64,000 nt of DNA from Staphylococcus cohnii subsp. cohnii (GTDB lineage: Bacteria > Bacillota > Bacilli > Staphylococcales > Staphylococcaceae), in contig NZ_PPQC01000044.1 of NCBI RefSeq assembly GCF_002902365.1, positions 693 to 64,692 of the forward strand. The letters are read 5' to 3'. Positions 39,068-49,277 of this stretch are shown piece by piece. The translations under genes and the position numbers were made by a program. How positions within the stretch are numbered: position 1 is the stretch's first letter; every line of letters starts with the position of its first letter. The notes beneath the pieces are model-generated. The model saw nothing but the letters and a program-made list of their open reading frames with translations, did no database searches and had not been told where the DNA came from.

Positions 39068-40306
39068 ATGAAAAATGATATTATTGAACGACTTACAAGA
39101 TATGTCAAAATTGATACACAATCTGATCCACATTCAAATTCAACACCTTCCACTAATAAACAGTGGGATTTATTGAATTTATTGAATGACGAATTAACTG
39201 ATTTAGGTCTAGAAACTGATGTTGATGAAAATGGATACTTGTTTGCAACATTAGAAAGTAATGTTAACGAAACTATTCCAACTGTTGGTTTTCTTGCGCA
39301 TGTTGATACTTCACCTGATTTTAATGCTACAAATGTCAATCCACAAATTATTGAGCAGTATGATGGAAAACCCATTCAGCTCGGCGATACAAATCGAGTT
39401 TTAAGTCAAGATGTCTTTCCTGCTATGAAACAAGTAGAAGGACATACTTTAATGATTACAGATGGCACATCATTATTAGGTGCAGATGATAAAGCTGGTG
39501 TCGTTGAAATTATGGAAGCTTTAAAATATTTAACAGCGCATCCAGAAATCAAACACGGTCGCATCAGAGTAGCGTTTACACCTGATGAAGAAATTGGTAA
39601 AGGACCACATGCATTTGACGTTGAACGTTTTAATGCTGACTTTGCATATACAATGGATGGCAGCCAATTTGGCGAGCTACAATATGAAAGTTTTAATGCT
39701 GCAGAAGCGATTGTAACTTGTCACGGTGTTAATGTTCATCCAGGTTCTGCTAAAGATGCGATGGTCAATGCTGTGCTTTTAGGTCAACAATTCAACGCTC
39801 TTTTACCTCAAAATGAAGTACCTGAACGTACAGAGGGTTATGAAGGCTTTTATCATTTAATGAAATTTGATGGCGATGTTGAGAAAGCAAAACTTTACTA
39901 TATTATTCGTGATCATGATAAGCATGAATTTGATTTACGTAAAAAACGCCTAGTAGAAATTCAAAATGATATCAATAGTCATTTTGAAGATGCGCCAATC
40001 GAAGTTGAAATAAACGATCAATATTACAATATGGGAGAAAAAATTAAGCCAAAACCACATGTTATAGACATTCCTAAACGTGTCTTTGACCAGTTAGATA
40101 TTCCAGCTAATACTGAACCGATACGTGGTGGCACAGATGGTTCACAACTATCATTTATGGGATTACCAACACCTAACATTTTTACTGGTTGTGATAACTT
40201 CCATGGACCTTTCGAATATGCTTCTATCGATGTCATGGAAAAAGCTGTAGATGTCATAGTAGGTATCGCTCAAGAAGTCGTACAAACTTATCAAAAGAAT
40301 GATTAA
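39068..40306 (+). CDS. pepT: Peptidase T (tripeptide aminopeptidase)
   Basis: An M20B zinc exopeptidase removing the N-terminal residue from tripeptides in the cytosol. Metal-site motifs are HVDTSPDFN near residue 78, [11 protein letters not shown] near 140 and TPDEEIGKG near 173; dimerisation-domain residues lie about 205-320, and [20 protein letters not shown] near 355 supplies the last ligands. At 412 aa it is full length. It complements the two POT di/tripeptide importers in the window. Confidence 0.95.
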   Translation: MKNDIIERLTRYVKIDTQSDPHSNSTPSTNKQWDLLNLLNDELTDLGLETDVDENGYLFATLESNVNETIPTVGFLAHVDTSPDFNATNVNPQIIEQYDGKPIQLGDTNRVLSQDVFPAMKQVEGHTLMITDGTSLLGADDKAGVVEIMEALKYLTAHPEIKHGRIRVAFTPDEEIGKGPHAFDVERFNADFAYTMDGSQFGELQYESFNAAEAIVTCHGVNVHPGSAKDAMVNAVLLGQQFNALLPQNEVPERTEGYEGFYHLMKFDGDVEKAKLYYIIRDHDKHEFDLRKKRLVEIQNDINSHFEDAPIEVEINDQYYNMGEKIKPKPHVIDIPKRVFDQLDIPANTEPIRGGTDGSQLSFMGLPTPNIFTGCDNFHGPFEYASIDVMEKAVDVIVGIAQEVVQTYQKND

Positions 40307-40365
40307 ATAGAAATGACTCGGATATAGCGCTCATTTTATACATTTTAATGCTTGTCATCCTTGTC

Positions 40366-40415
40366 GGAGTAGGACAACGAAATCTTTTCAAAAAATTAGA
40401 TTTCTGTCCTACTCC
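40366..40415 (+). terminator. pepT terminator
   Basis: Perfect 11-bp arms GGAGTAGGACA (40366-40376) and TGTCCTACTCC (40405-40415) with an inner AATC/GATT stem and CTTTTTT tail. This GGGACA/TGTCC hairpin type is common between staphylococcal genes. Confidence 0.75.
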
Positions 40416-40636
40416 CTTTTTTATTTTTGTACCTTACAGTTTGGATTGTTCATGCTATTCCAACACATATTTCGTATCAACCTCAAACTTGTATTTGTTA
40501 ATCAGACGATACCACTGGGAGCCAACATTATGGTGGTGTTGTTTTTTTCATACGTATGTGTATTAAAAATAATTTTATAAAATTTATGTCTTATAATTGT
40601 AACTTCGAATACCTGCTGATTTTTGTAGAATTTAAA

Positions 40637-40679
40637 AAACCGTCAATTTCTATATGATTATAATAGAAATTGACGGTTT
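40637..40679 (-). terminator. Glycerate kinase terminator
   Basis: Perfect 17-bp arms AAACCGTCAATTTCTAT (40637-40653) and ATAGAAATTGACGGTTT (40663-40679), 13 bp from the stop. Confidence 0.85.
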
Positions 40680-40691
40680 GGCATTTATATT

Positions 40692-41816
40692 TTATTTATT
40701 AACATCAAACTGTGTTTTCAATAGCTTAATCGCTTGAACTGTATAATGTCTAATTTGAATTCCCATTTTAAAATCTGTAAAGGATTGAGGCATTTCTATA
40801 AATGTATTAAACATTGCTGTTACACCCATCGATTCAAACAAATCAAACTTATCATCTGTTGCGCAAATTGCGATTGATGGTTTGTCATGTTTTGTAGCTA
40901 GCTCTGCTAAGCGAACGGTAGTCGTTTCTAAAATTTGATCTTGTTCGTTCACACCTTCACCAAAAATTATTAAATCTGCCTGTTGAATTAATGACTCTAA
41001 ATGTGTAATTTGGTCTACCAGTTCATGACTCGTCATAATCTCAGCATTGTATAAACCATTCAACATTGCAGCTATACCCCCACCAGCGCCGCCTCTTTGA
41101 ATAGGCCCTAGTGCGATTTTCAATTCAGCTTTAAACATCTCACTTAAATACCATATTAAATTATCTATCTCACTTGCTTCTTGATGCGAAATTTGATGCG
41201 TTTCATACGTTTGCATGATTTCACTATTTTTACCATATAATTTACTGTCAAAATCTGACATAAGTTGGATTCTAATCTCTTTCAACTTAGGATTAACTTG
41301 AGATACATCTATACGACGAATATATTTTAAAACACGACTGCCTTGTGTAACGTCGATTTCTTGAGCTTCGTCATCATAAAATTTAGCACCGAGTGCTTGA
41401 AGCATGCCAGCACCACCATCAAAACTACCAATAGCACCTAGCGAAATAATTAAATGTTCAGCACCATTTTCTATTGCATCAAGTATAATTTCACCTAAAC
41501 CATAACTCGTTCTTTCTATAATTGGACGTTGACCTTTTAAAAATAGATTACCTTCAATAATTGTCATGCCATTATCAGTAATACCATAAACAGCTTCTAC
41601 TTCATTCATATCTGCATCATGTGCAACCACTCTGTATTTGGTACCTGACTGCCATAAAAAGACAGAATCCATCAGTTCATGCCGACCATTAAACAACGGT
41701 ACTTGAACAATATCAGCCTTCTCTATTTGACTAGCAACCGCTTCTTCTACATATCGATTGGCTTGATAGCTAGATATAATACCATTAAATTCATCCATTG
41801 CTACTAATACTTTCAT
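40692..41816 (-). CDS. glxK: Glycerate kinase
   Basis: A GckA/GarK-type kinase (Pfam glycerate kinase family 1) turning glycerate into phosphoglycerate. Landmarks are MKVLVAMDEFNG at the N-terminus, the glycine-rich SLGAIGSFDGGAGMLQALG near residue 120, RGGAGGGIAAML near 240 and FGEGVNEQDQ near 290. At 374 aa the length fits. The frame opens 11 codons earlier, but the ATG at 41816 has GAGGTGA at good spacing. In most family members the N-terminal motif is KI-APDSFKG; this one reads MDEFNG, so substrate preference may differ. Confidence 0.85.
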   Translation of the reverse strand: MKVLVAMDEFNGIISSYQANRYVEEAVASQIEKADIVQVPLFNGRHELMDSVFLWQSGTKYRVVAHDADMNEVEAVYGITDNGMTIIEGNLFLKGQRPIIERTSYGLGEIILDAIENGAEHLIISLGAIGSFDGGAGMLQALGAKFYDDEAQEIDVTQGSRVLKYIRRIDVSQVNPKLKEIRIQLMSDFDSKLYGKNSEIMQTYETHQISHQEASEIDNLIWYLSEMFKAELKIALGPIQRGGAGGGIAAMLNGLYNAEIMTSHELVDQITHLESLIQQADLIIFGEGVNEQDQILETTTVRLAELATKHDKPSIAICATDDKFDLFESMGVTAMFNTFIEMPQSFTDFKMGIQIRHYTVQAIKLLKTQFDVNK

Positions 41817-42246
41817 TTTGTCACCTCTAATATTAATATTACATTGCAATTTTCATAGCTTTATTTTTAAATTAACGTGATTACCACACCTTATAAATTT
41901 ATAACTTTCAAATAGCTGTGATTCGTTGATATATTTAATTCAGCTGTACAGCACTCAAACAAGTATCATTTCACATTGTGTTATATATTTGGCACAAATC
42001 ATATGCTACTAAATCACTGGTAAAAATATCATCACACTTAAAGTTGGTATCACGTTCAATCATTGTATTGCTGATAAATACAATAGTTACATAAATAACA
42101 TACATTTGTGCGCATAGACGCATTACTAATTCAACTTTATATTATACATGTCAAAACACATTTTTTCACATTATAAGAAACGCTTGTTAAACCTTTTAAT
42201 ATAACTTAAAGCTTAACAAGCGTTTCTTTATTAAATATTTATTTTT
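41817..42246. other. Intergenic region between glycerate kinase and the bacilliredoxin gene
   Basis: 430 bp, AT-rich, without a gene. It holds the strong hairpin at 42175-42228 and must hold the promoter for the leftward glycerate kinase gene. Confidence 0.5.
42175..42228 (-). terminator. Terminator of the bacilliredoxin-like gene
   Basis: Perfect 16-bp arms AAGAAACGCTTGTTAA (42175-42190) and TTAACAAGCGTTTCTT (42213-42228), about 20 bp after the stop. Confidence 0.75.
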
Positions 42247-42567
42247 TTATTCTTCAGCACCTGCCAAAGATTTTACATTAATATGATCGTGACTTGCATT
42301 CCAAATCGCTTGTCCCTTCACAAAATAAAATGCTTGTGGCGATTCATGCTTAACATTTGTTTTTTCTTCTATATAATCTGATAAAGCCCTCTCTTGTTGT
42401 ACGATTAAATAATAACCGTCCATATCTCTTTCATATAAAAATTTGTTAAATTGATCAATTGCATTTGCTGAAATTGGACATGTTTCACTATGCTTCAGCA
42501 CAAATACATATTTATTTTCTTCTAAAACTTGCTCAAACTGGTCAATCGAACTCAGCTTTATAGCCAT
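42247..42567 (-). CDS. Bacilliredoxin-like protein (YtxJ/BrxC family, 106 aa)
   Basis: A thioredoxin-fold protein with the single-cysteine motif HSETCPISANA near residue 30, as in YtxJ (BrxC), which works in bacillithiol-dependent repair of oxidised proteins in Firmicutes. FLYERDMDGYYLIVQQERALS and a cis-Pro-like SPQAFYF segment complete the fold. The ATG at 42567 has GAGGTGA upstream; a GTG three codons earlier is less likely. Confidence 0.8.
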   Translation of the reverse strand: MAIKLSSIDQFEQVLEENKYVFVLKHSETCPISANAIDQFNKFLYERDMDGYYLIVQQERALSDYIEEKTNVKHESPQAFYFVKGQAIWNASHDHINVKSLAGAEE

Positions 42568-42720
42568 TCTATTCACCTCTAAAAATATTTAACACACCAC
42601 ATTGTCTCTAAAAGTGTGAAATTCCAATGATATTCACATATCATTGTTTCCAATTATACACAATTCCCTTTTTATTGTTAACAGTTTATTACAAATCTCA
42701 TAACTTAACCAATTAATTTA

Positions 42721-43608
42721 TTATTGATATTTTTCTTTTAATTCGGCATACCGTTTATTAAATTCCTTATCATAATGTTTTAAATCTTCACTTTCTTTTG
42801 GTAATTTATTGATGTCTATTTTAGCTATTGCTTCACCAATTTCAATTGTTTCTTCTCTTGTTTCGTAATAATTTTGTAAGCTATAGTACATCTCAATCGT
42901 GTTTTTACGCGCATCATTCACATAACCATCTGTTATTTCTGCCTTATTTAAGTCTTTAATTTGTTTTTTAATTAATGGCATGATTTGAGTTTCAATAACT
43001 TGTTTCTCTGATTTAGCATTTGTAGAATTGGATTCTTTTTCCGCTGTATTTTTTAAATCTTTGTTATTTTGTTCCAATTTCTCTTTAAAGCCTTTAACAC
43101 TTTCACCAGCATTATTAGCTTTTTTCATGTTTTCTTCTACTTCTGATCTATTCTTTTCAAAAAGTTTTGTATAATCTAAAATATCTTCATTCGCTTTAAC
43201 TGCTTGGTTGTATAAATCAACAAATGTTTTAACTTCCTCGATGGCGGCTTTTTTCTTTTTGACAGAAGCTAAATATTTTGATTTTAATTCCTTGGTTTCC
43301 TCAGAATTTGCTGGCAGATGCTTTGTAGATTTCTCATATGCTTCAAGTTTAGGTGTTAACTTGCTATTCAAGTTATTTTGCAATTGATTGAATTCTTTTT
43401 TGTTTTTATCAGTCATATCTGTTTTACTTAAATCATTAATGTTTTCTAAATCAATAGAATCCATTACTTTATTAAATTCCTTTTCTTTTTGCTTTACGTC
43501 AGTTAATGTACTATCGAAATCTTTAAATTCGTTAGCACCTTCATGTCCGCAAGCGACAAGTACTACAGCAAAACAAACTAATAAAACAAAGCACATTAAT
43601 TTTTTCAT
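42721..43608 (-). CDS. YkyA-type lipoprotein (295 aa)
   Basis: A surface lipoprotein: hydrophobic signal with lipobox LVAC (about residues 18-21 from MKKLMCFVLL), then an almost wholly helical, Lys/Glu-rich coiled-coil body. The YkyA family is annotated as a putative cell-wall-binding lipoprotein of unknown role; Lgt from this window would lipidate it. The ATG at 43608 has AAGGAG 7 nt upstream and starts the signal, so the six-codon extension is rejected. Confidence 0.8.
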   Translation of the reverse strand: MKKLMCFVLLVCFAVVLVACGHEGANEFKDFDSTLTDVKQKEKEFNKVMDSIDLENINDLSKTDMTDKNKKEFNQLQNNLNSKLTPKLEAYEKSTKHLPANSEETKELKSKYLASVKKKKAAIEEVKTFVDLYNQAVKANEDILDYTKLFEKNRSEVEENMKKANNAGESVKGFKEKLEQNNKDLKNTAEKESNSTNAKSEKQVIETQIMPLIKKQIKDLNKAEITDGYVNDARKNTIEMYYSLQNYYETREETIEIGEAIAKIDINKLPKESEDLKHYDKEFNKRYAELKEKYQ

Positions 43609-43735
43609 TTCTGCACTCCTTATCATTACGTATTATACAGAAACTTATTTAACTTGAAAATAATATATGATATATTATTCCAGAATTTACAGTTTAACAA
43701 TTTATTTTGATCATTTAAAGGAGTGATTTAGTTCA

Positions 43736-44278
43736 ATGCATTCAGATGTTCAACCTTTTATCAATGAAGATATACACCAAACTTTTATTAAACAATATCA
43801 GATGCTACGTCATAAATTATTGTCACTCTTAGATACACCTGTGAAAACAACCCATCATATCGGGGGGACAAGTCACTTCAACTACCCTACTGAACCTATT
43901 TTAGATGTTTTAGTTGGCGTCAATAATTTACATGATATAACTGCTTTAGATGAAAAAAGATTAAATTATGAAGGGTTTTATAGACTTCATCACCCATATC
44001 ACAAAAAAGTAGTTATGGCTCAATTTAATAATCTCATTGATTTAAGACAAATTGCTCGATTACATATTGTTCAAATAGATTCACAACTTTATAATGATTA
44101 TCTGAAGACAAATCATTATTTAACAATAAATCCATCTTCAGCAACCAACTTTGGAAAGCAAAAGTATAATTTATCGACAGACGCAGTACCAATTCGTGAA
44201 TATGAAAATCAAAAACAGTTACTTTTTAAACAACTACTCCGAAAAATTAATAAAGATTTATCGAATGCACACAACTAA
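43736..44278 (+). CDS. GrpB/UPF0157-family protein (180 aa)
   Basis: A nucleotidyltransferase-fold protein of the GrpB (UPF0157) family: THHIGGTSHFNYPTEPILDVLVGV near residue 40 matches the family's HIGSTSVPG-x-KPIIDI region, with the Gly-Ser changed to Gly-Gly. It starts after GGAGTG. Its activity is unknown; a GrpB domain is elsewhere fused to dephospho-CoA kinase. It is oriented with murB but separated by 124 bp. Confidence 0.75.
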   Translation: MHSDVQPFINEDIHQTFIKQYQMLRHKLLSLLDTPVKTTHHIGGTSHFNYPTEPILDVLVGVNNLHDITALDEKRLNYEGFYRLHHPYHKKVVMAQFNNLIDLRQIARLHIVQIDSQLYNDYLKTNHYLTINPSSATNFGKQKYNLSTDAVPIREYENQKQLLFKQLLRKINKDLSNAHN

Positions 44279-44402
44279 TCTTTATTCACTAAAATAATAA
44301 ATGAACTTAATCGTTTTCAATAAAACGATATACTATTTAGCAAACATGTTAAATCATTGGTATAATGTATAAATGAATTCAACAGGAAAGGATGTTCTAT
44401 AA

Positions 44403-45326
44403 TTGCATAAAGATGACATCTTAAAAGAATTAGAAGCAATAGTTCCAAAAGATATTATAAAAGTTGACGAACCGCTAAAACGCTATACCTACACTGAGAC
44501 GGGAGGTCAAGCTGATTATTATTTATCTCCAACCCAAAATGAACATGTCCAAGCTATCGTCCATTTTGCCTACACAAATGATATACCCGTCACATATTTA
44601 GGTAATGGTTCAAACATCATCATCCGTGAAGGTGGCATCAGAGGAATCGTTATCAGTTTACTTCAGTTAAATTATATTGATGTTTCCGATGATGCGATCA
44701 TCTCAGGAAGCGGTGCTGCAATTATTGATGTGTCACGTACTGCACGTGATAATGCGCTCACTGGATTAGAATTTGCCTGTGGTATCCCAGGTTCTATTGG
44801 TGGCGCTGTATTTATGAATGCAGGTGCTTATGGTGGTGAAGTCAAAGATTGTATTGATTATGCACTATGTGTTAATGAAAAGGGAGAGCTAATCACACTG
44901 ACAAACAAAGAACTGGAGTTAGATTATCGTAATAGTATCGTCCAAAAAGAACACTTAGTTGTATTAGAAGCTGCATTTACATTAGCGCCAGGCAATTTAC
45001 AAGATATCCAAGCAAAAATGGATGATTTGACTGAGAGAAGAGAAACGAAACAACCTTTAGAATACCCATCTTGTGGTAGCGTCTTCCAAAGACCACCAGG
45101 ACATTTTGCTGGTAAATTAATACAAGATTCAAACCTACAAGGCTATCGTATAGGTGGCGTAGAAGTATCTAAGAAACATGCAGGTTTTATGGTAAACGTT
45201 GATAAAGGTACTGCAACTGACTACGAAGATTTAATCCATCACGTGCAAAAAACGGTTAAAGCAAAATTTGATGTTGAACTTCATCCAGAAGTTAGAATCA
45301 TTGGTGAACATCCTTTTGAACGTTAG
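44403..45326 (+). CDS. murB: UDP-N-acetylenolpyruvoylglucosamine reductase
   Basis: A FAD enzyme making UDP-MurNAc with NADPH, the second committed step of peptidoglycan synthesis. FAD-binding [14 protein letters not shown] lies near residue 67, [20 protein letters not shown] near 120 and the catalytic SCGSVFQRP near 222; the lack of the type I insertion marks it type II. Its start codon is TTG at 44403, with GGAAAGGA about 10 nt upstream, and no ATG gives the whole N-terminus. At 307 aa it is full length. Confidence 0.95.
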   Translation: MHKDDILKELEAIVPKDIIKVDEPLKRYTYTETGGQADYYLSPTQNEHVQAIVHFAYTNDIPVTYLGNGSNIIIREGGIRGIVISLLQLNYIDVSDDAIISGSGAAIIDVSRTARDNALTGLEFACGIPGSIGGAVFMNAGAYGGEVKDCIDYALCVNEKGELITLTNKELELDYRNSIVQKEHLVVLEAAFTLAPGNLQDIQAKMDDLTERRETKQPLEYPSCGSVFQRPPGHFAGKLIQDSNLQGYRIGGVEVSKKHAGFMVNVDKGTATDYEDLIHHVQKTVKAKFDVELHPEVRIIGEHPFER

Positions 45327-45338
45327 GAGTGTTATAAA

Positions 45339-45653
45339 ATGCCGAAAGTATACGGTGCAACTGTAGATAATGAAACACGTTGTACACACTACCATACACC
45401 ATTAGATGTAATAGCAATTAAATTCAAATGCTGTAATAGATACTACCCATGTTATAAATGTCATAATGAGGACACCTCTCATTCAATACAAAGATGGGAT
45501 GCTGATGAATTTAATACAAAAGCTATTTTATGTGGTGTATGCAAACACGAAATGACAATCAATGAATATATGCTGATTGAATCGTGTCCAAACTGTGATG
45601 CACATTTTAATAATCGTTGTAAATATCATTACAGCACTTACTTTTCTATATAA
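45339..45653 (+). CDS. CHY zinc-finger protein (104 aa)
   Basis: A small protein of the CHY zinc-finger type: CTHYHTPLDVIAIKFKCC near residue 15, CYKCHNE near 40, CGVCKHEMTI near 64 and CPNCDAHFN near 83, giving several zinc sites. Bacterial members are of unknown role, perhaps in redox or nucleic-acid contact. It begins 12 bp after murB with GGAGTG and is probably co-transcribed. Confidence 0.85.
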   Translation: MPKVYGATVDNETRCTHYHTPLDVIAIKFKCCNRYYPCYKCHNEDTSHSIQRWDADEFNTKAILCGVCKHEMTINEYMLIESCPNCDAHFNNRCKYHYSTYFSI

Positions 45654-45667
45654 TTAACGCTAAACAA

Positions 45668-45718
45668 AAAGAGCGACGCAGAAATTTATTTTCTAATCAA
45701 ATTTCTACGTCGCTCTTT
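45668..45718. terminator. Bidirectional terminator
   Basis: Arms AAAGAGCGACG (45668-45678) and CGTCGCTCTTT (45708-45718) with an inner AGAAATTT/AAATTTCT stem. A run on the left and T run on the right serve the murB unit and the convergent PH-domain gene. Confidence 0.85.
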
Positions 45719-45788
45719 TATCTATTTAAACCATTGTAAAATAAACATAAACGTGACATACACAAGTTCATTCAAACGCTATCTTTTA

Positions 45789-46115
45789 TTATGCGTTTAT
45801 TTTGTCCTTTACAAATTGTACAAACGCTTCTGCATCACCTTTTTGTATGTTTTTCATCGGCATAGGCCCAATATTAAACGTAAAATGAATGCGACCGTCT
45901 TCGTATGTAATTTTCTCTACTTCATCATAACCAATACTTCTATAATAGAATTCTCCATTCATATCTACATTCAAAATAATACGTTCATTTGTAGCAATAA
46001 ATGCACCTTCAAATTCTGTAGAACCTTGTACAGAATACTCTATCGTACCTAGAACACTAGGTCCTTTCTTTTCTGTTGGAAATAAATCATTTGGGTTTAC
46101 ATTATCTAAAATCAT
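45789..46115 (-). CDS. Bacterial PH-domain protein (108 aa)
   Basis: A single small domain of the bacterial PH-like fold: GAFIATNERIILNVDMNGEF near residue 37, SIGYDEVEKITYEDGRIHF near 60 and a C-terminal helix (DAEAFVQFVKDKI). Such domains are common in Firmicutes with unknown ligand. It is a single-gene unit between murB and the sst operon. Confidence 0.7.
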   Translation of the reverse strand: MILDNVNPNDLFPTEKKGPSVLGTIEYSVQGSTEFEGAFIATNERIILNVDMNGEFYYRSIGYDEVEKITYEDGRIHFTFNIGPMPMKNIQKGDAEAFVQFVKDKINA

Positions 46116-46284
46116 TTTTATGTCACCTACTTTTACTATTTTTATTCATTATACAAGTTTTTAAATCAATTTATTACTTAAGTGCTCAACTCCATTCTAG
46201 TATTGAGCCAACCAAAAAACAATTGAGATTAGCCTAGTTAGATTTTATACCATCTTACAAGCAGGAGGAATCATCCATATCAAA

Positions 46285-46324
46285 AAAGCAGTGAATTCAC
46301 GATTAAAGTGATTTTCACTGCTTT
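46285..46324 (-). terminator. sst operon terminator
   Basis: Perfect 11-bp arms AAAGCAGTGAA (46285-46295) and TTCACTGCTTT (46314-46324), about 40 bp after the sstD stop. Confidence 0.75.
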
Positions 46325-46364
46325 GAGTATGCGTTATTAAGACAATCCCCACTCATGTCTATTA

Positions 46365-47414
46365 TTATTTTTTATCTATTGCTTTTTCGACTTCTTCAAT
46401 TTGTTTAATCGCAGTTGTTGTCGAACCACTTGAGAAGTACCAAAGTTTTGGATCTAATTCATATACTTTATCATTTTTAATCGCATCAACATCTTTGATG
46501 ACATCATTACTCAATGCTTTTTTAGCAGTAGATTTACCTGCTACAGCTTGTCCTCGGTCCATCGCAAAAATAATGCCAGGATTTTTTTCTGCAACATATT
46601 CATTTGTAACATTTTGGCCATGATTACTTTCTTTAATTTCTTTATCTGCTGGTGTAAAGCCCATAGTATTAAAAATCATAGAACCGAAACGTTCCCCAGG
46701 ACCAAATGTTGATAATTCACCTTCATTTACTAACAAATATAACGCTTTTTGGTCTTTTAAATCTTTTGTTTTTTCTTTCATACTTGCTATTTTATCTTCT
46801 AATTTTTTATTAAGAGACTTAACTTTGTCTTCTTTTTGATAAATTTTACCTATTTTTTTAGCATTTGCTTTAAGCGACTTAACTTCATCTTTATTATCTA
46901 CACCTATGTAAACAACTTTAGCATCTGGTGCAGCTTTTTTAAATTCATCTAAGTTTTTTTGGTTTGCTGTACGTCCAGATATGAATATCACTTCTGGTTT
47001 TGCTTCTGCAACCTTGTCAAAATTAACTTCTTTTAAACTACCAGTATTTAAATATTTATCACTTTTAAATTCACTTAAAAAATCTGGTAATGATTTAGCA
47101 TCTTCACCTTTAGGAACTGCTTTAACTTTATCTTCAAGTCCTAATTCTTTTAATGTATCTAATGCACCATAATCAAACACAACTGCGTTCTTAGGATTAA
47201 CTGGAACCTCAACTGTCTCTTTTACAGATTTAGCATCACTTCCATCACGTTTTTCTCCATTAGCTTTATAATCATTTTCTATCTTAACTGTTTTATTTGA
47301 TTCATTGCTATCTGATTTTGTATCCGATGACTTTTTGTCGTCTGAGCCACCATTATTACATGCTACTAATAAAAACATTAAACCTATTACCATAAACAAA
47401 GCAAACTTCTTCAT
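46365..47414 (-). CDS. sstD: SstD, siderophore-iron binding lipoprotein
   Basis: The substrate-binding part of the Sst importer, which in S. aureus takes up iron from catechol/catecholamine siderophores. The signal ends in lipobox LVAC (about residues 16-19), followed by a Ser/Asp/Lys linker and a FecB-like two-lobe domain (about 65-349) with KPEVIFISGRTANQ near 138 and the hinge helix between. At 349 aa it fits. It is the last gene of sstABCD. Confidence 0.92.
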   Translation of the reverse strand: MKKFALFMVIGLMFLLVACNNGGSDDKKSSDTKSDSNESNKTVKIENDYKANGEKRDGSDAKSVKETVEVPVNPKNAVVFDYGALDTLKELGLEDKVKAVPKGEDAKSLPDFLSEFKSDKYLNTGSLKEVNFDKVAEAKPEVIFISGRTANQKNLDEFKKAAPDAKVVYIGVDNKDEVKSLKANAKKIGKIYQKEDKVKSLNKKLEDKIASMKEKTKDLKDQKALYLLVNEGELSTFGPGERFGSMIFNTMGFTPADKEIKESNHGQNVTNEYVAEKNPGIIFAMDRGQAVAGKSTAKKALSNDVIKDVDAIKNDKVYELDPKLWYFSSGSTTTAIKQIEEVEKAIDKK

Positions 47415-47520
47415 ATGTTTAATCCTCCTGGAATACTAAAGTTAATCACCATTTCAATATGCCGTTTAAAATGAGCAACGTTGCAGCTGCATCACTCCCT
47501 TCAATAAAAATCATTCCATT

Positions 47521-48321
47521 TTAAACGGATTGTAAAATAGATAATTCATAATCTGCTGTTTCTTCATCAAAATATACACAAATGCGTTGTCCGCGAATTT
47601 CTTCAATTTTAACGTCCATATCATACAATGTTTTGAGCGTATTTTCTTGTATAACTTCATCTTTAGTACTGGCTTTAACCATTTCTCCATCTTTCAATGC
47701 AATGATGTCATCCGAATAACACGAAGCAAAATTAATATCATGAATCACAACAACAATTGTTTTATTGAGTGATTTTGCGAGTTGACGTAACGTTTTCATG
47801 ATTTGAACTGAATGTTTCATATCTAAATTATTTAATGGCTCATCTAGTAAAATATACTCTGTGTCCTGTGCTATTGTCATAGCTACATATGCACGTTGTC
47901 GTTGACCACCTGATAATGTTTTTAGGTAACGATGTCTTATTTCTTTAAGATTCAATAACTCAAGTGCATACTCAACTTGCGCCCGATCTGCTTCATTTAA
48001 GCGGCCTTTTGAATACGGAAATCTTCCAAAATTTACGAGTTGCTCAACAGTAATATTTAACTCAGTATGATTAGCTTGTTTCAAAATCGATAATTTTTTA
48101 GATAATTCATTACTCTTAAATTCAGAAATAGCTTTCCCTTCAATCTCAATAGTCCCTTTATCAAAATCGATCAGTCGTGTAATTGCTGAAAGTAAAGTAC
48201 TCTTACCTGCACCATTTGGACCTATCATTGAAGTTAAACGCCCTTTACTTATATCTACGTTAATGTCATTTAAAATCGTTTTATCTTGAATGGTTTTATT
48301 TAAACCTTGAACTCGTATCAA
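47521..48321 (-). CDS. sstC: SstC, siderophore-iron ABC transporter ATPase
   Basis: The ATPase of the Sst importer, FecE class. Walker A GPNGAGKSTLL lies near residue 34, the ABC signature LSGGQRQRAYVAM near 136, Walker B YILLDEPLNNLD near 155 and the switch histidine in VVIHD near 192. At 266 aa it is complete. Its ATGA start overlaps the sstB stop. Confidence 0.94.
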   Translation of the reverse strand: MIRVQGLNKTIQDKTILNDINVDISKGRLTSMIGPNGAGKSTLLSAITRLIDFDKGTIEIEGKAISEFKSNELSKKLSILKQANHTELNITVEQLVNFGRFPYSKGRLNEADRAQVEYALELLNLKEIRHRYLKTLSGGQRQRAYVAMTIAQDTEYILLDEPLNNLDMKHSVQIMKTLRQLAKSLNKTIVVVIHDINFASCYSDDIIALKDGEMVKASTKDEVIQENTLKTLYDMDVKIEEIRGQRICVYFDEETADYELSILQSV

Positions 48322-49277
48322 TTCGCATGTCTCCTTTTAATTAATAGATAGATAAAGTATGTTCCACCTACCAAGTCAATAATGATACTCACTTGCGTCG
48401 TCGCTTCAAATAAATTTTCTACTACGCCTTGTGCAATAAATAAACTCAACCAACTTAAACAGATTGTTGCCGGTAATATATATTTATGTTCATAGGTTTT
48501 CATCAATTCATGCGCTAGATTAACTGTTAACAATCCTAAAAATGTAATCGGACCTACCAATGAAGTAGAGACAGATACTAATATCGCGACAAGTATGAGC
48601 AGTAATCTTGTAATCATTTTATAGGACAAACCTAAATTTATTGCTTGGTCTTTTCCTAATAAAAGCACATCTAAATATGGTATCGCAATCACTGTAATAA
48701 TGATTAAAATAATTAATATAACGCCGCACAACATTACCAATTTACTATTGGAAGCATCAAAATTGGCAAACATTGAACTCTGAACTGCTAAAAAATCTTC
48801 AGGATTAATAATCAGTTCTAAAAATCCAGTTATACTTCTAAAGAAAGTACCTAATATGACACCTATGAGTAAAATTAAATATATCGACACATCGCCAATT
48901 CTAAAGATACCTTGAAATAATAATAATGAAAATACAATCATAACCAACAGCGAAGTAGCAAAACTTAAATATATATTAGTTACAAATGCAGACTGTACGC
49001 CAAACACAAATACTAGTAATACTTTCACAAACATATATACAGCATCAAGTCCCATAATTGATGGTGTCAATAAACGATTCGTTGTAATCGCTTGAAAGAT
49101 AACTACTGAAGCTGCAATTGCTCCACCTACCAATATCATGAGCACAAGCTTTCGAAAACGACTGATAAACTGGTATCTAAAAATTTCAAAATCAATACCG
49201 ATGAAAAGATATATTAACGCAGCACTTAAAGTGACAGCTATTAATATCATTAACTTTGATTTAGCACTAATTTGCAT
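48318..49277 (-). CDS. sstB: SstB, siderophore-iron permease
   Basis: A FecCD-type permease with about nine membrane segments and the family motif region GPITFLGLLTVNLAHELM near residue 238. It overlaps sstA by 11 nt upstream and sstC by 4 nt downstream, so the permeases and ATPase are translationally coupled. Confidence 0.92.
   Translation of the reverse strand: MQISAKSKLMILIAVTLSAALIYLFIGIDFEIFRYQFISRFRKLVLMILVGGAIAASVVIFQAITTNRLLTPSIMGLDAVYMFVKVLLVFVFGVQSAFVTNIYLSFATSLLVMIVFSLLLFQGIFRIGDVSIYLILLIGVILGTFFRSITGFLELIINPEDFLAVQSSMFANFDASNSKLVMLCGVILIILIIITVIAIPYLDVLLLGKDQAINLGLSYKMITRLLLILVAILVSVSTSLVGPITFLGLLTVNLAHELMKTYEHKYILPATICLSWLSLFIAQGVVENLFEATTQVSIIIDLVGGTYFIYLLIKRRHAN

Larger units (their letters stand above)
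40307..40691. other. Convergent terminator region between pepT and glycerate kinase
   Basis: 385 bp without a gene. It contains the pepT terminator (40366-40415), a weaker hairpin ACCAC...GTGGT followed by a T run (about 40511-40546), and the glycerate kinase terminator (40637-40679). Confidence 0.55.

Noticed and set aside
40348..40566. A 72-aa plus-strand frame
   Set aside because: It runs through the pepT terminator and a second hairpin; the Cys/Phe/Tyr-rich translation looks like read-through of non-coding DNA.
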